Assembly: GCA_958298945.1 (NCBI GenBank)
Contig: OY282608.1
Coordinates: 14,237,933 to 14,301,932, forward strand
Source: Atherix ibis
Taxonomy: Eukaryota > Arthropoda > Insecta > Diptera > Athericidae
Direction of reading: 5' to 3'
DNA: 64,000 bases
The notes beneath the pieces were generated by a model. That model saw nothing but the letters and a program-made list of their open reading frames with translations. It was not told the origin of the DNA and did not search any database. Shown in pieces: positions 12,151-24,400 of this stretch (its first letter is position 1; each line of letters begins with the position of its first letter). Both the position numbers and the translations under genes were made by a program.

Positions 12151-15100
12151 GTTGGTTTGTTGGTTACTTGGTTTGTTAGTTTGTTGGTTTGCTGGTTTCT
12201 TGGTTTGTTGGTTTGTTGCTTTATTGGCGTGTTGGTTTGTTGGTTTGTTCGTTGGTTCGTTTATATGTTTGTTGGTTTGTTTGTTTGTTGGTTTGTTCGT
12301 TTGTTGGTTTGTTGGTTACTTGGTTTGTTGGTTTGTTGGTTTGTTGGTTTGTTGGTTTGTTGGTGTGTTGGTTTGTTGGTTTGTTGGTTTGTTGGTTTGT
12401 TGGTTTGTTGGTTTGTTGGTTTGTTGGTTTGTTGGCTTGTTGGTTTGTTCGTTTGTTGGCTTGTTGGTTTGTTGATTTGTTGGTTGTTGGTTTGTTGGTT
12501 TGTTGGTTACTTGGTCTGTTGGTTTGTTGGTTTTTTGGTTTGTTGGCTTGTTGGTTTGTTGGTTTCTTGGTTTGTTGATTTGTTGGTTTGTTAGTTTGTT
12601 GGTTACTTGGTTTGTTGGTTTGTTGGTTTGTTGGTTTGTATGTTTGTTTGTTTGTTTGTTTGTCCGTTTGTTGGCTTGTTGGTTTGTTCGTTTGTTGGTT
12701 TGTTTGTTTGTTGGTTTCTTGGTTTGTTTGTTTGTTGGTTTGTTTGTTTGTTCGTTTGTTGGCTTGTTGATTTGTTGGCTTGTTGGTTTGTTGGTTTGTT
12801 CGTTTGTTGGTTTGTTGGTTTGTTGGTTTGTTGGTTACTTGGTTTGTTGGTTTGTCCGTTTGTTGGCTTGTTGGTTTGTTGGTTTGTTGGTTTGTTTGTT
12901 TGTTGGTTTGTTCGTTTGTTGGCTTGTTGGTTTGTTAGTTACTTGGTTTGTTAGTTTGTTGGTTTGTTGGTTTGTTGGTTTGTTGGTTTGTTCGTTTGTT
13001 GGTTTGTTGGTTTTTGGTTTGTTGGTTCGTTGGTTTGTTCGTTTGTTGGTTTTTCGTTTGTTGGTTTGTTTGTTTGTTGGTTTGTTCGTTTGTTGGTTTT
13101 TAGTTTGTGGGTTAATTGGTTTGTTTGTTTGTTGGTTTGTTGGTTTGTTGGTTTGTTGGTTTGTTGGCGTGTTGGTTTGTTGGTTTGTTCGTTTGTATGT
13201 TTGTATGTTTGTTGGTTTGTTTGTTTGTTGGTTTGTTCGTTTGTTGGTTTGTTGGTTACTTGGTTTGTTGGTTTGTTGGTTTGTTGGTTTGTTGGTTTGT
13301 TGGTGTGTTGGTTTGTTGGTTTGTTGGTTTATTGGTTTGTTGGTTTGTTGGTTTGTTGGCTTGTTGGTATGTTCGTTTGTTGGCTTGTTGGTTTGTTGGT
13401 TTGTTGGTTTGTTGGTTTGTTCGTTTGTTGGTTTGTTGGTTTGTTGGTTTGTTTGTTTGTTCGTTCGTTGGTTTGTTGGTTTATTGGTTTGTTGGTTTGT
13501 TGGTTTGTTGGCTTGTTGGCTTGTTGGCTTAATGGTTTGTTGGTTTTTGGTTTGTTGGTTTGCTGGTTTGTTGGCTTGTGGGTTTGTTAGTTTGTTGGTT
13601 TCTTGGTTTGTTGGTTTGTTGGTTTGTTGGTTTGCCGGTTTGTTGGTTTCTTGGTTTGTTGGTTTGTTGGTTGGTTGGTTTGTTGGTTTTTTGGTTTGTT
13701 GGCTTGTTGGTTTGTTGGTTTGTTGGTTTGTTGGTTTGTTGGTTTGTTGGTTTGTTGGTTTGTTGTTTGTTGGTTTACTTGTTTGTTGGTTTGTTGGTTT
13801 GTTGGTTTGTTGGTTTGTTGGTTACTTGGTTTGTGGTTTGTTGGTTTTTTGGTTTATTGGCTTGTTGGTTTGTTGGTTTGTTGGTTTGTTGGTTTGTTAG
13901 TTTGTTAGCTTGTTCGTTTGTTGGTTTGTTCGTTTGTTGGTTTGTTGTTTATTGGTTTGTTGGTTTTTTCGTTTGTTGGCTTGTTGGTTTGTTGGTTTGT
14001 TGGTTTGTTGGTTTGTTGGTTTATTTGCGTGTTGGTTTGTTGGTTTGTTGGCTTGTTGGCTTGTTGTTTTGTTGGTTTGTTGGTTTGTTGGTTTGTTGGT
14101 TTGTTGGTTTGCTGGTTTGTTGAATTGTTGGTTTGTTGGCTTGTTGGTTTCTTGGTTTGTTGGTTTGCTGGTTTGTTGAATTGTTGGTTTGTTGGCTTGT
14201 TGGTTTCTTGGTTTGTTGGTTTGTTGGCTTGTTGGTTTGTTGGTTTGTTGGTTTGTTTGTTTGTTGGTTTGTTCGTTTGTTGGCTTGTTGGTTTGTTAGT
14301 TACTTGGTTTGTTAGTTTGTTGGTTTGTTGGTTTGTTGGTTTGTTGGTTTGTTCGTTTGTTGGTTTGTTGGTTTTTGGTTTGTTGGTTCGTTGGTTTGTT
14401 CGTTTGTTGGTTTTTTGTTTGTTGGTTTGTTTGTTTTTTGGTTTGTTCGTTTGTTGGTTTTTAGTTTGTGGGTTAGTTGGTTTGTTTGTTTGTTTGTTGG
14501 TTTGTTGGTTTGTTGGTTTGTTGGTTTGTTGGTTTGTTGGTTTGTTGGTTACTTGGTTTGTTGGTTTGTTGGTTTGCTGGTTTCTTGGTTTGTTGGTTTG
14601 TTGCTTTATTGGCGTGTTGGTTTGTTCGTTTGTATGTTTGTATGTTTGTTGGTTTGTTTGTTTGTTGGTTTGTTCGTTTGTTGGTTTGTTGGTTACTTGG
14701 TTTGTTGGTTTGTTGGTTTGTTGGTTTGTTGGTTTGTTGGTTTGTTGGTTTGTTGGTTTGTTGGTGTGTTGGTTTGTTGGTTTGTTGGTTTGTTGGTTTG
14801 TTGGTTTGTTGGTTTGTTGGCTTGTTGGTTTGTTCGTTTGTTGGCTTGTTGGTTTGTTGGTTTGTTGGTTTGTTGGTTTGTTCGTTTGTTGGTTTGTTGG
14901 TTTGTTGGTTTGTTTGTTTGTTCGTTCGTTGGTTTGTTGGTTTATTGGTTTGTTGGTTTGTTGGTTTGTTGGCTTGTTGGCTTGTTGGCTTAATGGTTTG
15001 TTGGTTTTTGGTTTGTTGGTTTGCTGGTTTGTTGGCTTGTGGGTTTGTTAGTTTGTTGGTTTCTTGGTTTGTTGGTTTGTTCGTTTGTTGGCTTGTTGGT

Positions 15101-15545
15101 TTGTTAGTTACTTGGTTTGTTAGTTTGTTGGTTTGTTGGTTTGTTGGTTTGTTGGTTTGTTCGTTTGTTGGTTTGTTGGTTTTTGGTTTGTTGGTTCGTT
15201 GGTTTGTTCGTTTGTTGGTTTTTCGTTTGTTGGTTTGTTTGTTTGTTGGTTTGTTCGTTTGTTGGTTTTTAGTTTGTGGGTTAGTTGGTTTGTTTGTTTG
15301 TTTGTTGGTTTGTTGGTTTGTTGGTTTGTTGGTTTGTTGGTTTGTTGGTTTGTTGGTTACTTGGTTTGTTGGTTTGTTGGTTTGCTGGTTTCTTGGTTTG
15401 TTGGTTTGTTGCTTTATTGGCGTGTTGGTTTGTTGGTTTGTTCGTTTGTATGTTTGTATGTTTGTTGGTTTGTTTGTTTGTTGGTTTGTTCGTTTGTTGG
15501 TTTGTTGGTTACTTGGTTTGTTGGTTTGTTGGTTTGTTGGTTTGT
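12150..15545. repeat. Family B ~3.38-kb tandem duplication, copy 1
   Basis: The variant order from about 12.15 kb repeats 3,373-3,393 bp downstream: 12,189 to 15,582 (3,393), 12,588 to 15,973 (3,385), 13,116 to 16,501 (3,385), 13,910 to 17,283 (3,373) and 15,285 to 18,666 (3,381). The offset changes by 4- or 8-bp steps. Inside are three copies of the TTTTTAG/TTGTGGG signature (near 13,097, 14,459 and 15,267), GCCGG near 13,634 and a TTGAATTG doublet near 14,120 and 14,178. Edges lie in consensus runs. Confidence 0.75.
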
Positions 15546-18500
15546 TGGTTTGTTGGTTACTTGGTTTGTTAGTTTGTTGGTTTGCTGGTTTCTTGGTTTG
15601 TTGGTTTGTTGCTTTATTGGCGTGTTGGTTTGTTGGTTTGTTCGTTGGTTCGTTTATATGTTTGTTGGTTTGTTTGTTTGTTGGTTTGTTCGTTTGTTGG
15701 TTTGTTGGTTACTTGGTTTGTTGGTTTGTTGGTTTGTTGGTTTGTTGGTTTGTTGGTGTGTTGGTTTGTTGGTTTGTTGGTTTGTTGGTTTGTTGGTTTG
15801 TTGGTTTGTTGGTTTGTTGGCTTGTTGGTTTGTTCGTTTGTTGGCTTGTTGGTTTGTTGATTTGTTGGTTGTTGGTTTGTTGGTTTGTTGGTTACTTGGT
15901 CTGTTGGTTTGTTGGTTTTTTGGTTTGTTGGCTTGTTGGTTTGTTGGTTTCTTGGTTTGTTGATTTGTTGGTTTGTTAGTTTGTTGGTTACTTGGTTTGT
16001 TGGTTTGTTGGTTTGTTGGTTTGTATGTTTGTTTGTTTGTTTGTTTGTCCGTTTGTTGGCTTGTTGGTTTGTTCGTTTGTTGGTTTGTTTGTTTGTTGGT
16101 TTCTTGGTTTGTTTGTTTGTTGGTTTGTTTGTTTGTTCGTTTGTTGGCTTGTTGATTTGTTGGCTTGTTGGTTTGTTGGTTTGTTCGTTTGTTGGTTTGT
16201 TGGTTTGTTGGTTTGTTGGTTACTTGGTTTGTTGGTTTGTCCGTTTGTTGGCTTGTTGGTTTGTTGGTTTGTTGGTTTGTTTGTTTGTTGGTTTGTTCGT
16301 TTGTTGGCTTGTTGGTTTGTTAGTTACTTGGTTTGTTAGTTTGTTGGTTTGTTGGTTTGTTGGTTTGTTGGTTTGTTCGTTTGTTGGTTTGTTGGTTTTT
16401 GGTTTGTTGGTTCGTTGGTTTGTTCGTTTGTTGGTTTTTCGTTTGTTGGTTTGTTTGTTTGTTGGTTTGTTCGTTTGTTGGTTTTTAGTTTGTGGGTTAA
16501 TTGGTTTGTTTGTTTGTTTGTTGGTTTGTTGGTTTGTTGGTTTGTTGGTTTGTTGGCGTGTTGGTTTGTTGGTTTGTTCGTTTGTATGTTTGTATGTTTG
16601 TTGGTTTGTTTGTTTGTTGGTTTGTTCGTTTGTTGGTTTGTTGGTTACTTGGTTTGTTGGTTTGTTGGTTTGTTGGTTTGTTGGTTTGTTGGTGTGTTGG
16701 TTTGTTGGTTTGTTGGTTTATTGGTTTGTTGGTTTGTTGGTTTGTTGGCTTGTTGGTTTGTTCGTTTGTTGGCTTGTTGGTTTGTTGGTTTGTTGGTTTG
16801 TTGGTTTGTTCGTTTGTTGGTTTGTTGGTTTGTTGGTTTGTTTGTTTGTTCGTTCGTTGGTTTGTTGGTTTATTGGTTTGTTGGTTTGTTGGTTTGTTGG
16901 CTTGTTGGCTTGTTGGCTTAATGGTTTGTTGGTTTTTGGTTTGTTGGTTTGCTGGTTTGTTGGCTTGTGGGTTTGTTAGTTTGTTGGTTTCTTGGTTTGT
17001 TGGTTTGTTGGTTTGTTGGTTTGCCGGTTTGTTGGTTTCTTGGTTTGTTGGTTTGTTGGTTTTTTGGTTTGTTGGCTTGTTGGTTTGTTGGTTTGTTGGT
17101 TTGTTGGTTTGTTGGTTTGTTGGTGTGTTGGTTTGTTGTTTGTTGGTTTACTTGTTTGTTGGTTTGTTGGTTTGTTGGTTTGTTGGTTTGTTGGTTACTT
17201 GGTTTGTGGTTTGTTGGTTTTTTGGTTTATTGGCTTGTTGGTTTGTTGGTTTGTTGGTTTGTTGGTTTGTTAGTTTGTTAGCTTGTTCGTTTGTTGGTTT
17301 GTTCGTTTGTTGGTTTGTTGTTTATTGGTTTGTTGGTTTTTTCGTTTGTTGGCTTGTTGGTTTGTTGGTTTGTTGGTTTGTTGGTTTGTTGGTTTATTTG
17401 CGTGTTGGTTTGTTGGTTTGTTGGCTTGTTGGCTTGTTGTTTTGTTGGTTTGTTGGTTTGTTGGTTTGTTGGTTTGTTGGTTTGCTGGTTTGTTGAATTG
17501 TTGGTTTGTTGGCTTGTTGGTTTCTTGGTTTGTTGGTTTGCTGGTTTGTTGAATTGTTGGTTTGTTGGCTTGTTGGTTTCTTGGTTTGTTGGTTTGTTGG
17601 CTTGTTGGTTTGTTGGTTTGTTGGTTTGTTTGTTTGTTGGTTTGTTCGTTTGTTGGCTTGTTGGTTTGTTAGTTACTTGGTTTGTTAGTTTGTTGGTTTG
17701 TTGGTTTGTTGGTTTGTTGGTTTGTTCGTTTGTTGGTTTGTTGGTTTTTGGTTTGTTGGTTCGTTGGTTTGTTCGTTTGTTGGTTTTTTGTTTGTTGGTT
17801 TGTTTGTTTTTTGGTTTGTTCGTTTGTTGGTTTTTAGTTTGTGGGTTAGTTGGTTTGTTTGTTTGTTTGTTGGTTTGTTGGTTTGTTGGTTTGTTGGTTT
17901 GTTGGTTTGTTGGTTTGTTGGTTACTTGGTTTGTTGGTTTGTTGGTTTGCTGGTTTCTTGGTTTGTTGGTTTGTTGCTTTATTGGCGTGTTGGTTTGTTG
18001 GTTTGTTCGTTTGTATGTTTGTATGTTTGTTGGTTTGTTTGTTTGTTGGTTTGTTCGTTTGTTGGTTTGTTGGTTACTTGGTTTGTTGGTTTGTTGGTTT
18101 GTTGGTTTGTTGGTTTGTTGGTTTGTTGGTTTGTTGGTTTGTTGGTGTGGTGGTTTGTTGGTTTGTTGGTTTGTTGGTTTGTTGGTTTGTTGGTTTGTTG
18201 GCTTGTTGGTTTGTTCGTTTGTTGGCTTGTTGGTTTGTTGGTTTGTTGGTTTGTTGGTTTGTTCGTTTGTTGGTTTGTTGGTTTGTTGGTTTGTTTGTTT
18301 GTTCGTTCGTTGGTTTGTTGGTTTATTGGTTTGTTGGTTTGTTGGTTTGTTGGCTTGTTGGCTTGTTGGCTTAATGGTTTGTTGGTTTTTGGTTTGTTGG
18401 TTTGCTGGTTTGTTGGCTTGTGGGTTTGTTAGTTTGTTGGTTTCTTGGTTTGTTGGTTTGTTCGTTTGTTGGCTTGTTGGTTTGTTAGTTACTTGGTTTG

Positions 18501-18925
18501 TTAGTTTGTTGGTTTGTTGGTTTGTTGGTTTGTTGGTTTGTTCGTTTGTTGGTTTGTTGGTTTTTGGTTTGTTGGTTCGTTGGTTTGTTCGTTTGTTGGT
18601 TTTTCGTTTGTTGGTTTGTTTGTTTGTTGGTTTGTTCGTTTGTTGGTTTTTAGTTTGTGGGTTAGTTGGTTTGTTTGTTTGTTTGTTGGTTTGTTGGTTT
18701 GTTGGTTTGTTGGTTTGTTGGTTTGTTGGTTTGTTGGTTACTTGGTTTGTTGGTTTGTTGGTTTGCTGGTTTCTTGGTTTGTTGGTTTGTTGCTTTATTG
18801 GCGTGTTGGTTTGTTGGTTTGTTCGTTTGTATGTTTGTATGTTTGTTGGTTTGTTTGTTTGTTGGTTTGTTCGTTTGTTGGTTTGTTGGTTACTTGGTTT
18901 GTTGGTTTGTTGGTTTGTTGGTTTG
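15546..18925. repeat. Family B ~3.38-kb tandem duplication, copy 2
   Basis: This copy of the preceding block carries the TTTTTAG/TTGTGGG signature near 16,486, 17,832 and 18,647, GCCGG near 17,030 and the TTGAATTG doublet near 17,493 and 17,551. Even the GGTTAATTGG form of one signature (13,112 and 16,497) is kept, so variants are copied as a block. Confidence 0.75.
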
Positions 18926-20037
18926 TTGGTTTGTTGGTGTGTTGGTTTGTTGGTTTGTTGGTTTATTGGTTTGTTGGTTTGTTGGTTTGTTGGCTTGTTG
19001 GTTTGTTCGTTTGTTGGCTTGTTGGTTTGTTGGTTTGTTGGTTTGTTGGTTTGTTCGTTTGTTGGTTTGTTGGTTTGTTGGTTTGTTTGTTTGTTCGTTC
19101 GTTGGTTTGTTGGTTTATTGGTTTGTTGGTTTGTTGGTTTGTTGGCTTGTTGGCTTGTTGGTTTAATGGTTTGTTGGTTTTTGGTTTGTTGGTTTGCTGG
19201 TTTGTTGGCTTGTGGGTTTGTTAGTTTGTTGGTTTCTTGGTTTGTTGGTTTGTTGGTTTGTTGGTTTGCCGGTTTGTATGTTTCTTGGTTTGTTGGTTTG
19301 TTGGTTGGTTGGTTTGTTGGTTTTTTGGTTTGTTGGCTTGTTGGTTTGTTGGTTTGTTGGTTTGTTGGTTTGTTGGTTTGTTGGTTTGTTGTTTGTTGGT
19401 TTACTTGTTTGTTGGTTTGTTGGTTTGTTGGTTTGTTGGTTTGTTGGTTTGTTGGTTACTTGGTTTGTGGTTTGTTGGTTTTTTGGTTTATTGGCTTGTT
19501 GGTTTGTTGGTTTGTTGGTTTGTTGGTTTGTTGGTTTGTTCGTTTGTTGGCTTGTTGGTTTGTTGGCTTGTTGGCTTGTTGGTTTGTTGGTTTGTTGGTT
19601 TGTTGGTTTGTTAGTTTGTTAGCTTGTTCGTTTTTGGTTTGTTCGTTTGTTGGTTTGTTGTTTATTGGTTTGTTGGTTTTTTCGTTTGTTGGCTTGTTGG
19701 TTTGTTGGTTTGTTGGTTTGTTGGTTTGTTGGTTTATTTGCGTGTTGGTTTGTTGGTTTGTTGGCTTGTTGGCTTGTTGTTTTGTTGGTTTGTTGGTTTG
19801 TTGGTTTGTTGGTTTGTTGGTTTGCTGGTTTGTTGAATTGTTGGTTTGTTGGCTTGTTGGTTTCTTGGTTTGTTGGTTTGTTGGTTTGTTGGTTTGTTGG
19901 TTTGTTGGTTACTTGGTTTGTTGGTTTGTCCGTTTGTTGGCTTGTTGGTTTGTTGGTTTGTTGGTTTGTTTGTTTGTTGGTTTGTTCGTTTGTTGGCTTG
20001 TTGGTTTGTTAGTTACTTGGTTTGTTAGTTTGTTGGT
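18514..20037. repeat. ~1.5-kb family B tandem repeat, copy 1
   Basis: This segment, which overlaps the end of the preceding duplication, repeats 1,524-1,556 bp downstream: 18,514 to 20,038, 18,666 to 20,190 (both 1,524), 19,194 to 20,750 and 19,237 to 20,793 (both 1,556), then 19,647 to 21,195 (1,548). The offset steps are 32 and 8 bp, whole octamers. Confidence 0.7.
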
Positions 20038-21480
20038 TTGTTGGTTTGTTGGTTTGTTGGTTTGTTCGTTTGTTGGTTTGTTGGTTTTTGGTTTGTTGGC
20101 TCGTTGGTTTGTTCGTTTGTTGGTTTTTCGTTTGTTGGTTTGTTTGTTTTTTGGTTTGTTCGTTTGTTGGTTTTTAGTTTGTGGGTTAGTTGGTTTGTTT
20201 GTTTGTTTGTTGGTTTGTTGGTTTGTTGGTTTGTTGGTTTGTTGGTTTGTTGGTTTGTTGGTTACTTGGTTTGTTGGTTTGTTGGTTTGCTGGTTTCTTG
20301 GTTTGTTGGTTTGTTGCTTTATTGGCGTGTTGGTTTGTTGGTTTGTTCGTTTGTATGTTTGTATGTTTGTTGGTTTGTTTGTTTGTTGGTTTGTTCGTTT
20401 GTTGGTTTGTTGGTTACTTGGTTTGTTGGTTTGTTGGTTTGTTGGTTTGTTGGTTTGTTGGTTTGTTGGTTTGTTGGTTTGTTGGTTTGTTGGTGTGTTG
20501 GTTTGTTGGTTTGTTGGTTTGTTGGTTTGTTGGTTTGTTGGTTTGTTGGCTTGTTGGTTTGTTCGTTTGTTGGCTTGTTGGTTTTTTGGTTTGTTGGTTT
20601 GTTGGTTTGTTCGTTTGTTGGTTTGTTGGTTTGTTGGTTTGTTTGTTTGTTCGTTCGTTGGTTTGTTGGTTTATTGGTTTGTTGGTTTGTTAGTTTGTTG
20701 GCTTGTTGGCTTGTTGGCTTAATGGTTTGTTGGTTTTTGGTTTGTTGGTTTGCTGGTTTGTTGGCTAGTGGGTTTGTTAGTTTGTTGGTTTCTTGGTTTG
20801 TTGGTTTGTTGGTTCGTTGGTTTGCCGGTTTGTTGGTTTCTTGGTTTGTTGGTTTGTTGGTTGGTTGGTTTGTTGGTTTTTTGGTTTGTTGGCTTGTTGG
20901 TTTGTTGGTTTGTTGGTTTGTTGGTTTGTTGGTTTGTTGGTTTGTTGTTTGTTGGTTTACTTGTTTGTTGGTTTGTTGGTTTGTTGGTTTGTTGGTTTGT
21001 TGGTTACTTGGTTTGTGGTTTGTTGGTTTTTTGGTTTATTGGCTTGTTGGTTTGTTGGTTTGTTGGTTTGTTGGTTTGTTGGTTTGTTCGTTTGTTGGCT
21101 TGTTGGTTTGTTGGCTTGTTGGCTTGTTGGTTTGTTGGTTTGTTGGTTTGTTGGTTTGTTAGTTTGTTAGCTTGTTCGTTTGTTGGTTTGTTCGTTTGTT
21201 GGTTTGTTGTTTATTGGTTTGTTGGTTTTTTCGTTTGTTGGCTTGTTGGTTTGTTGGTTTGTTGGTTTGTTGGTTTGTTGGTTTATTTGCGTGTTGGTTT
21301 GTTGGTTTGTTGGCTTGTTGGCTTGTTGTTTTGTTGGTTTGTTGGTTTGTTGGTTTGTTGGTTTGTTGGTTTGCTGGTTTGTTGAATTGTTGGTTTGTTG
21401 GCTTGTTGGTTTCTTGGTTTGTTGGTTTGTTGGTTTGCCGGTTTGTTGGCTTGTTGGTTTGTTGGTTTGTAGGTTTGTTG
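20038..21480. repeat. ~1.5-kb family B tandem repeat, copy 2, ending at the A boundary
   Basis: This second copy of the 1.5-kb block includes GCCGG near 20,824 and the rare CTAG in GGCTAGTGG near 20,765. At about 21.42-21.5 kb the B pattern gives way to family A, marked by GTTAAC at 21,504-21,509. Confidence 0.68.
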
Positions 21481-24400
21481 GTTTGGTTGTTTATTGGTTT
21501 GTTGTTAACTCGGTTTGTTGGTTTATTGGTTTTTTGGTTTGTTGGCTTGTTGGTTTGTTAGCTTGTTCGTTTGTTGGTTTGTTGGCTTGTTGGTTTGTTG
21601 GTTTGTTGGTTTGTTGGTTTGTTGGCTTGTTGGTTTGTTGGCTTGTTGGCTTGTAGGTTTGTTGGTTTGCTTGTTTGTTGGTTTGTTGTTAACTTGGTTT
21701 GTTGGTTTATTGGTTTTTTGGTTTGTTGGCTTGTTGGTTTGTTCGTTTGTTGGTTTGTTGGCTTGTTGGTTTGTTGGTTTGTTGGTTTGTTGGTTTGTTG
21801 GTTTGCTCGTTTGTTGGTTTGTTGGTTTATTTGTTTGTTGGTTTGTTGGTTTGTTGGTTTGTTGGCTTGTTGGTTTATTCGTTTGTTGGTTTGTTGGCTT
21901 GTTGGTTTGTTGGCTTGTTGGCTTGTTGGTTTGTTCGTTTGTTGGCTTGTTGGCTTGTTGGTTTGTTGGTTTGTTGGTTTGTTGGTTTGTTGGTTTGTTG
22001 GTTTGTTGGTTTGTTGATTTGTTTGTTTGTTGGTTTGTTGGTTTGTTGGTTTGTTTGTTTGTTGGTTTGTTGGTTTGTTCGTTTGTTGGCTTGTTGGTTT
22101 GTTGGCTTGTTGGCTTGTTGGTTTGTAGGTTTGTTGGTTTGTTGGTTTGTTCGTTTGTTGGTTTGTTCGTTTGTTGGTTTGTTGATTTTTTGGTTTGTTG
22201 GTTTTTCGTTTGTTGGCTTGTTGGTTTGTTGGTTTGTTGGTTTGTGGTTTGTTGGTTTGTTGGTTTATTTGTTTGTTAGTTTGTTGGTTTGTTGGTTTGT
22301 TGGTTTGTTGGTTTGTTGGCTTGTTGGTTTGTTTGCTTGTTGGCTTGTAAGTTTGTTGGTTTGCTTGTTAGTTGGTTTGTTGTTAACTTGCTTTGTTGGT
22401 TTATTGGTTTTTTGGTTTGTTGGCTTGTTGGTTTGTTCGTTTGTTGGTTTGTTGGTTTGTTGGTTTGTTGGTTTGTTGGTTTGTTGGTATGTTGGTTTGT
22501 TGGTTTTTTTCTTTGTTGGTTTGTTGGTTTATTGGTTTGTTGGTTTGTTGGTTTGTTGGTTTGTTCGTTTGTTGGTTTCTTGGTTTGTTGATTTGTTGGT
22601 TTGTTGGTTTGTGGATTTGTTAATTTGTTGGTTTGTTGGTTTGTTTGTTTGTTCGTTTGTTGGTTTTTTGGTTTGTTGGTTTGTTGGTTTATTGGTTTAT
22701 TTGTTTGTTGGTTTGTTGGTTTGTTGGTTTGTTGGTTACTTGGTTTGTTGGTTTGTTGGTTTTTTGGTTTGTTGGCTTGTTCGTTTGTTAGTTTCTTGGT
22801 TTGTTGGTTTGTTGGTTTGTTAGTTTGTTGGTTACTTGGTTTGTTGGTTTGTTGGTTTGTTGGTTTGTTGGTTTGTTGGTTTGTTCGTTTGTTGGTTTCT
22901 TGGTTTATTGGTTTGTTGGTTTGTTGGTTTGTGGGTTTGTTAGTTTGTTGGTTTGTTGGTTTGTTTGTTTGTTCGTTTGTTGGTTTGTTGGTTTGTTGGT
23001 TTTTTGGTTTGTTGGTTTATTTGTTTGTTGGTTTATTGGTTTGTTTGTTTGTTGGTTTGTTGGTTTGTTGGTTTGTCGGTTTGTTGGTTTGTTGGTTTGT
23101 TGGTTTGTTGGTTACTTCGTGTGTTGGTTTGTTGGTTTTTTGGTTTGTTGGCATGTTGGTTTGTTGGTGTCTTGGTTTGTTGGTTTGTTAGTTTGTTGGT
23201 TACTTGGTTTGTTAGTTTTTTGGTTTGTTGGTTTGTTTGTTTGTTTGTTGGGTTTTTTTGTCCGTTTGTTGGTTTGTTGGTTTGTTTGTTTGTTGGTTTG
23301 TTTGTTTGTTGGTTTCTTGGTTTGTTGGTTTGTTGGTTTGTTCGTTTGTTGGCTTGTTGGTTTGTTGGCTTGTTGGCTTGCTGGTTTGTTAGTTTGTTCG
23401 TTTGTTGGTTTGTTGGTTTGTTGGTTTGTTGGTTACTTGGTTTGTTGATTTGTTGGTTTGTTGGTTTGTTCGTCTGTTCGTTTGTTGGTTTGTTGGATTG
23501 TTGGTTTGTTGGTTTGTTAGTTTGTTGGTTTGTTGGCTTTTTGGTTTTTTGGTTTGTTGGTTTGTTGGTTTGTTAGTTTGTTAGCTTGTTGGTTTGTTGG
23601 TTTGTTGGCTTGTTGGCTTGTTGGTTTGTTGGTTTGTTGGTTTGTTGGTTTCTTGGTTACTTGGTTTGTTTGTTTGTTGGTTTGTTGGTTTGTTGGTTTG
23701 TTGGTTTTTTGGTTTGTTGGCTTGTTGGCTTGTTCGTTTGTTGGTTTGTTGGCTTGTGGGCTTGTTGGTTTGTTGGCTTGTTGGCTTGTTGGTTTGTTCG
23801 TTTGTTGGCTTGTTGGTTTGTTGGTTTGTTGGCTTGTTGGTTTGTTGGCTTCTTGGTTTGTTGGTTTGTTGGTTTGTTTGTTTGTTCGTTTGTTGGTTTG
23901 TTGGCTTGTTGGTTTGTTGGCTTGTTGGTTTGTTGGTCAGTTTGTTTGTTGGTTCGTTCGTTTGTTGGCTTGTTGGTTTGTTGGCTTGTTGGCTTGTTGG
24001 TTTGTTCGTTTGTTGGTTTGTTGGTTTGTTCGTTTGTTGGTTTGTTGGCTTGTTGTTTTTTGGTTTGTTAGTTTGTTGGTTTGTTGGTTTGTTGGTTTGT
24101 TGGCTTATTGGTTTGTTGGTTTGTTGGCTTGTTGGTTTGTTAGTTTATTTGTTTGATGGTTTGTTGGTTTGGTGGTTTATTTGTTTGTTGGCTTGTTGGT
24201 TTGTTGTCTTGTTGGTTTGTTGGTTTGTTTGTTTGTTGGTTTGTTCGTTTGTTGGCTTGTTGGTTTGTTGGTTTGTTGGTTTGTTCGTTTGTTGGTTTGT
24301 TGGTTTGTTGGTTTGTTGGTTTGTTTGTTTGTTGGTTTGTTTGTTTGTTCGTTTGTTGGTTTGTTGGTTTGTTGGTTTGTTGGTTTGTTGGTTTATTTGT

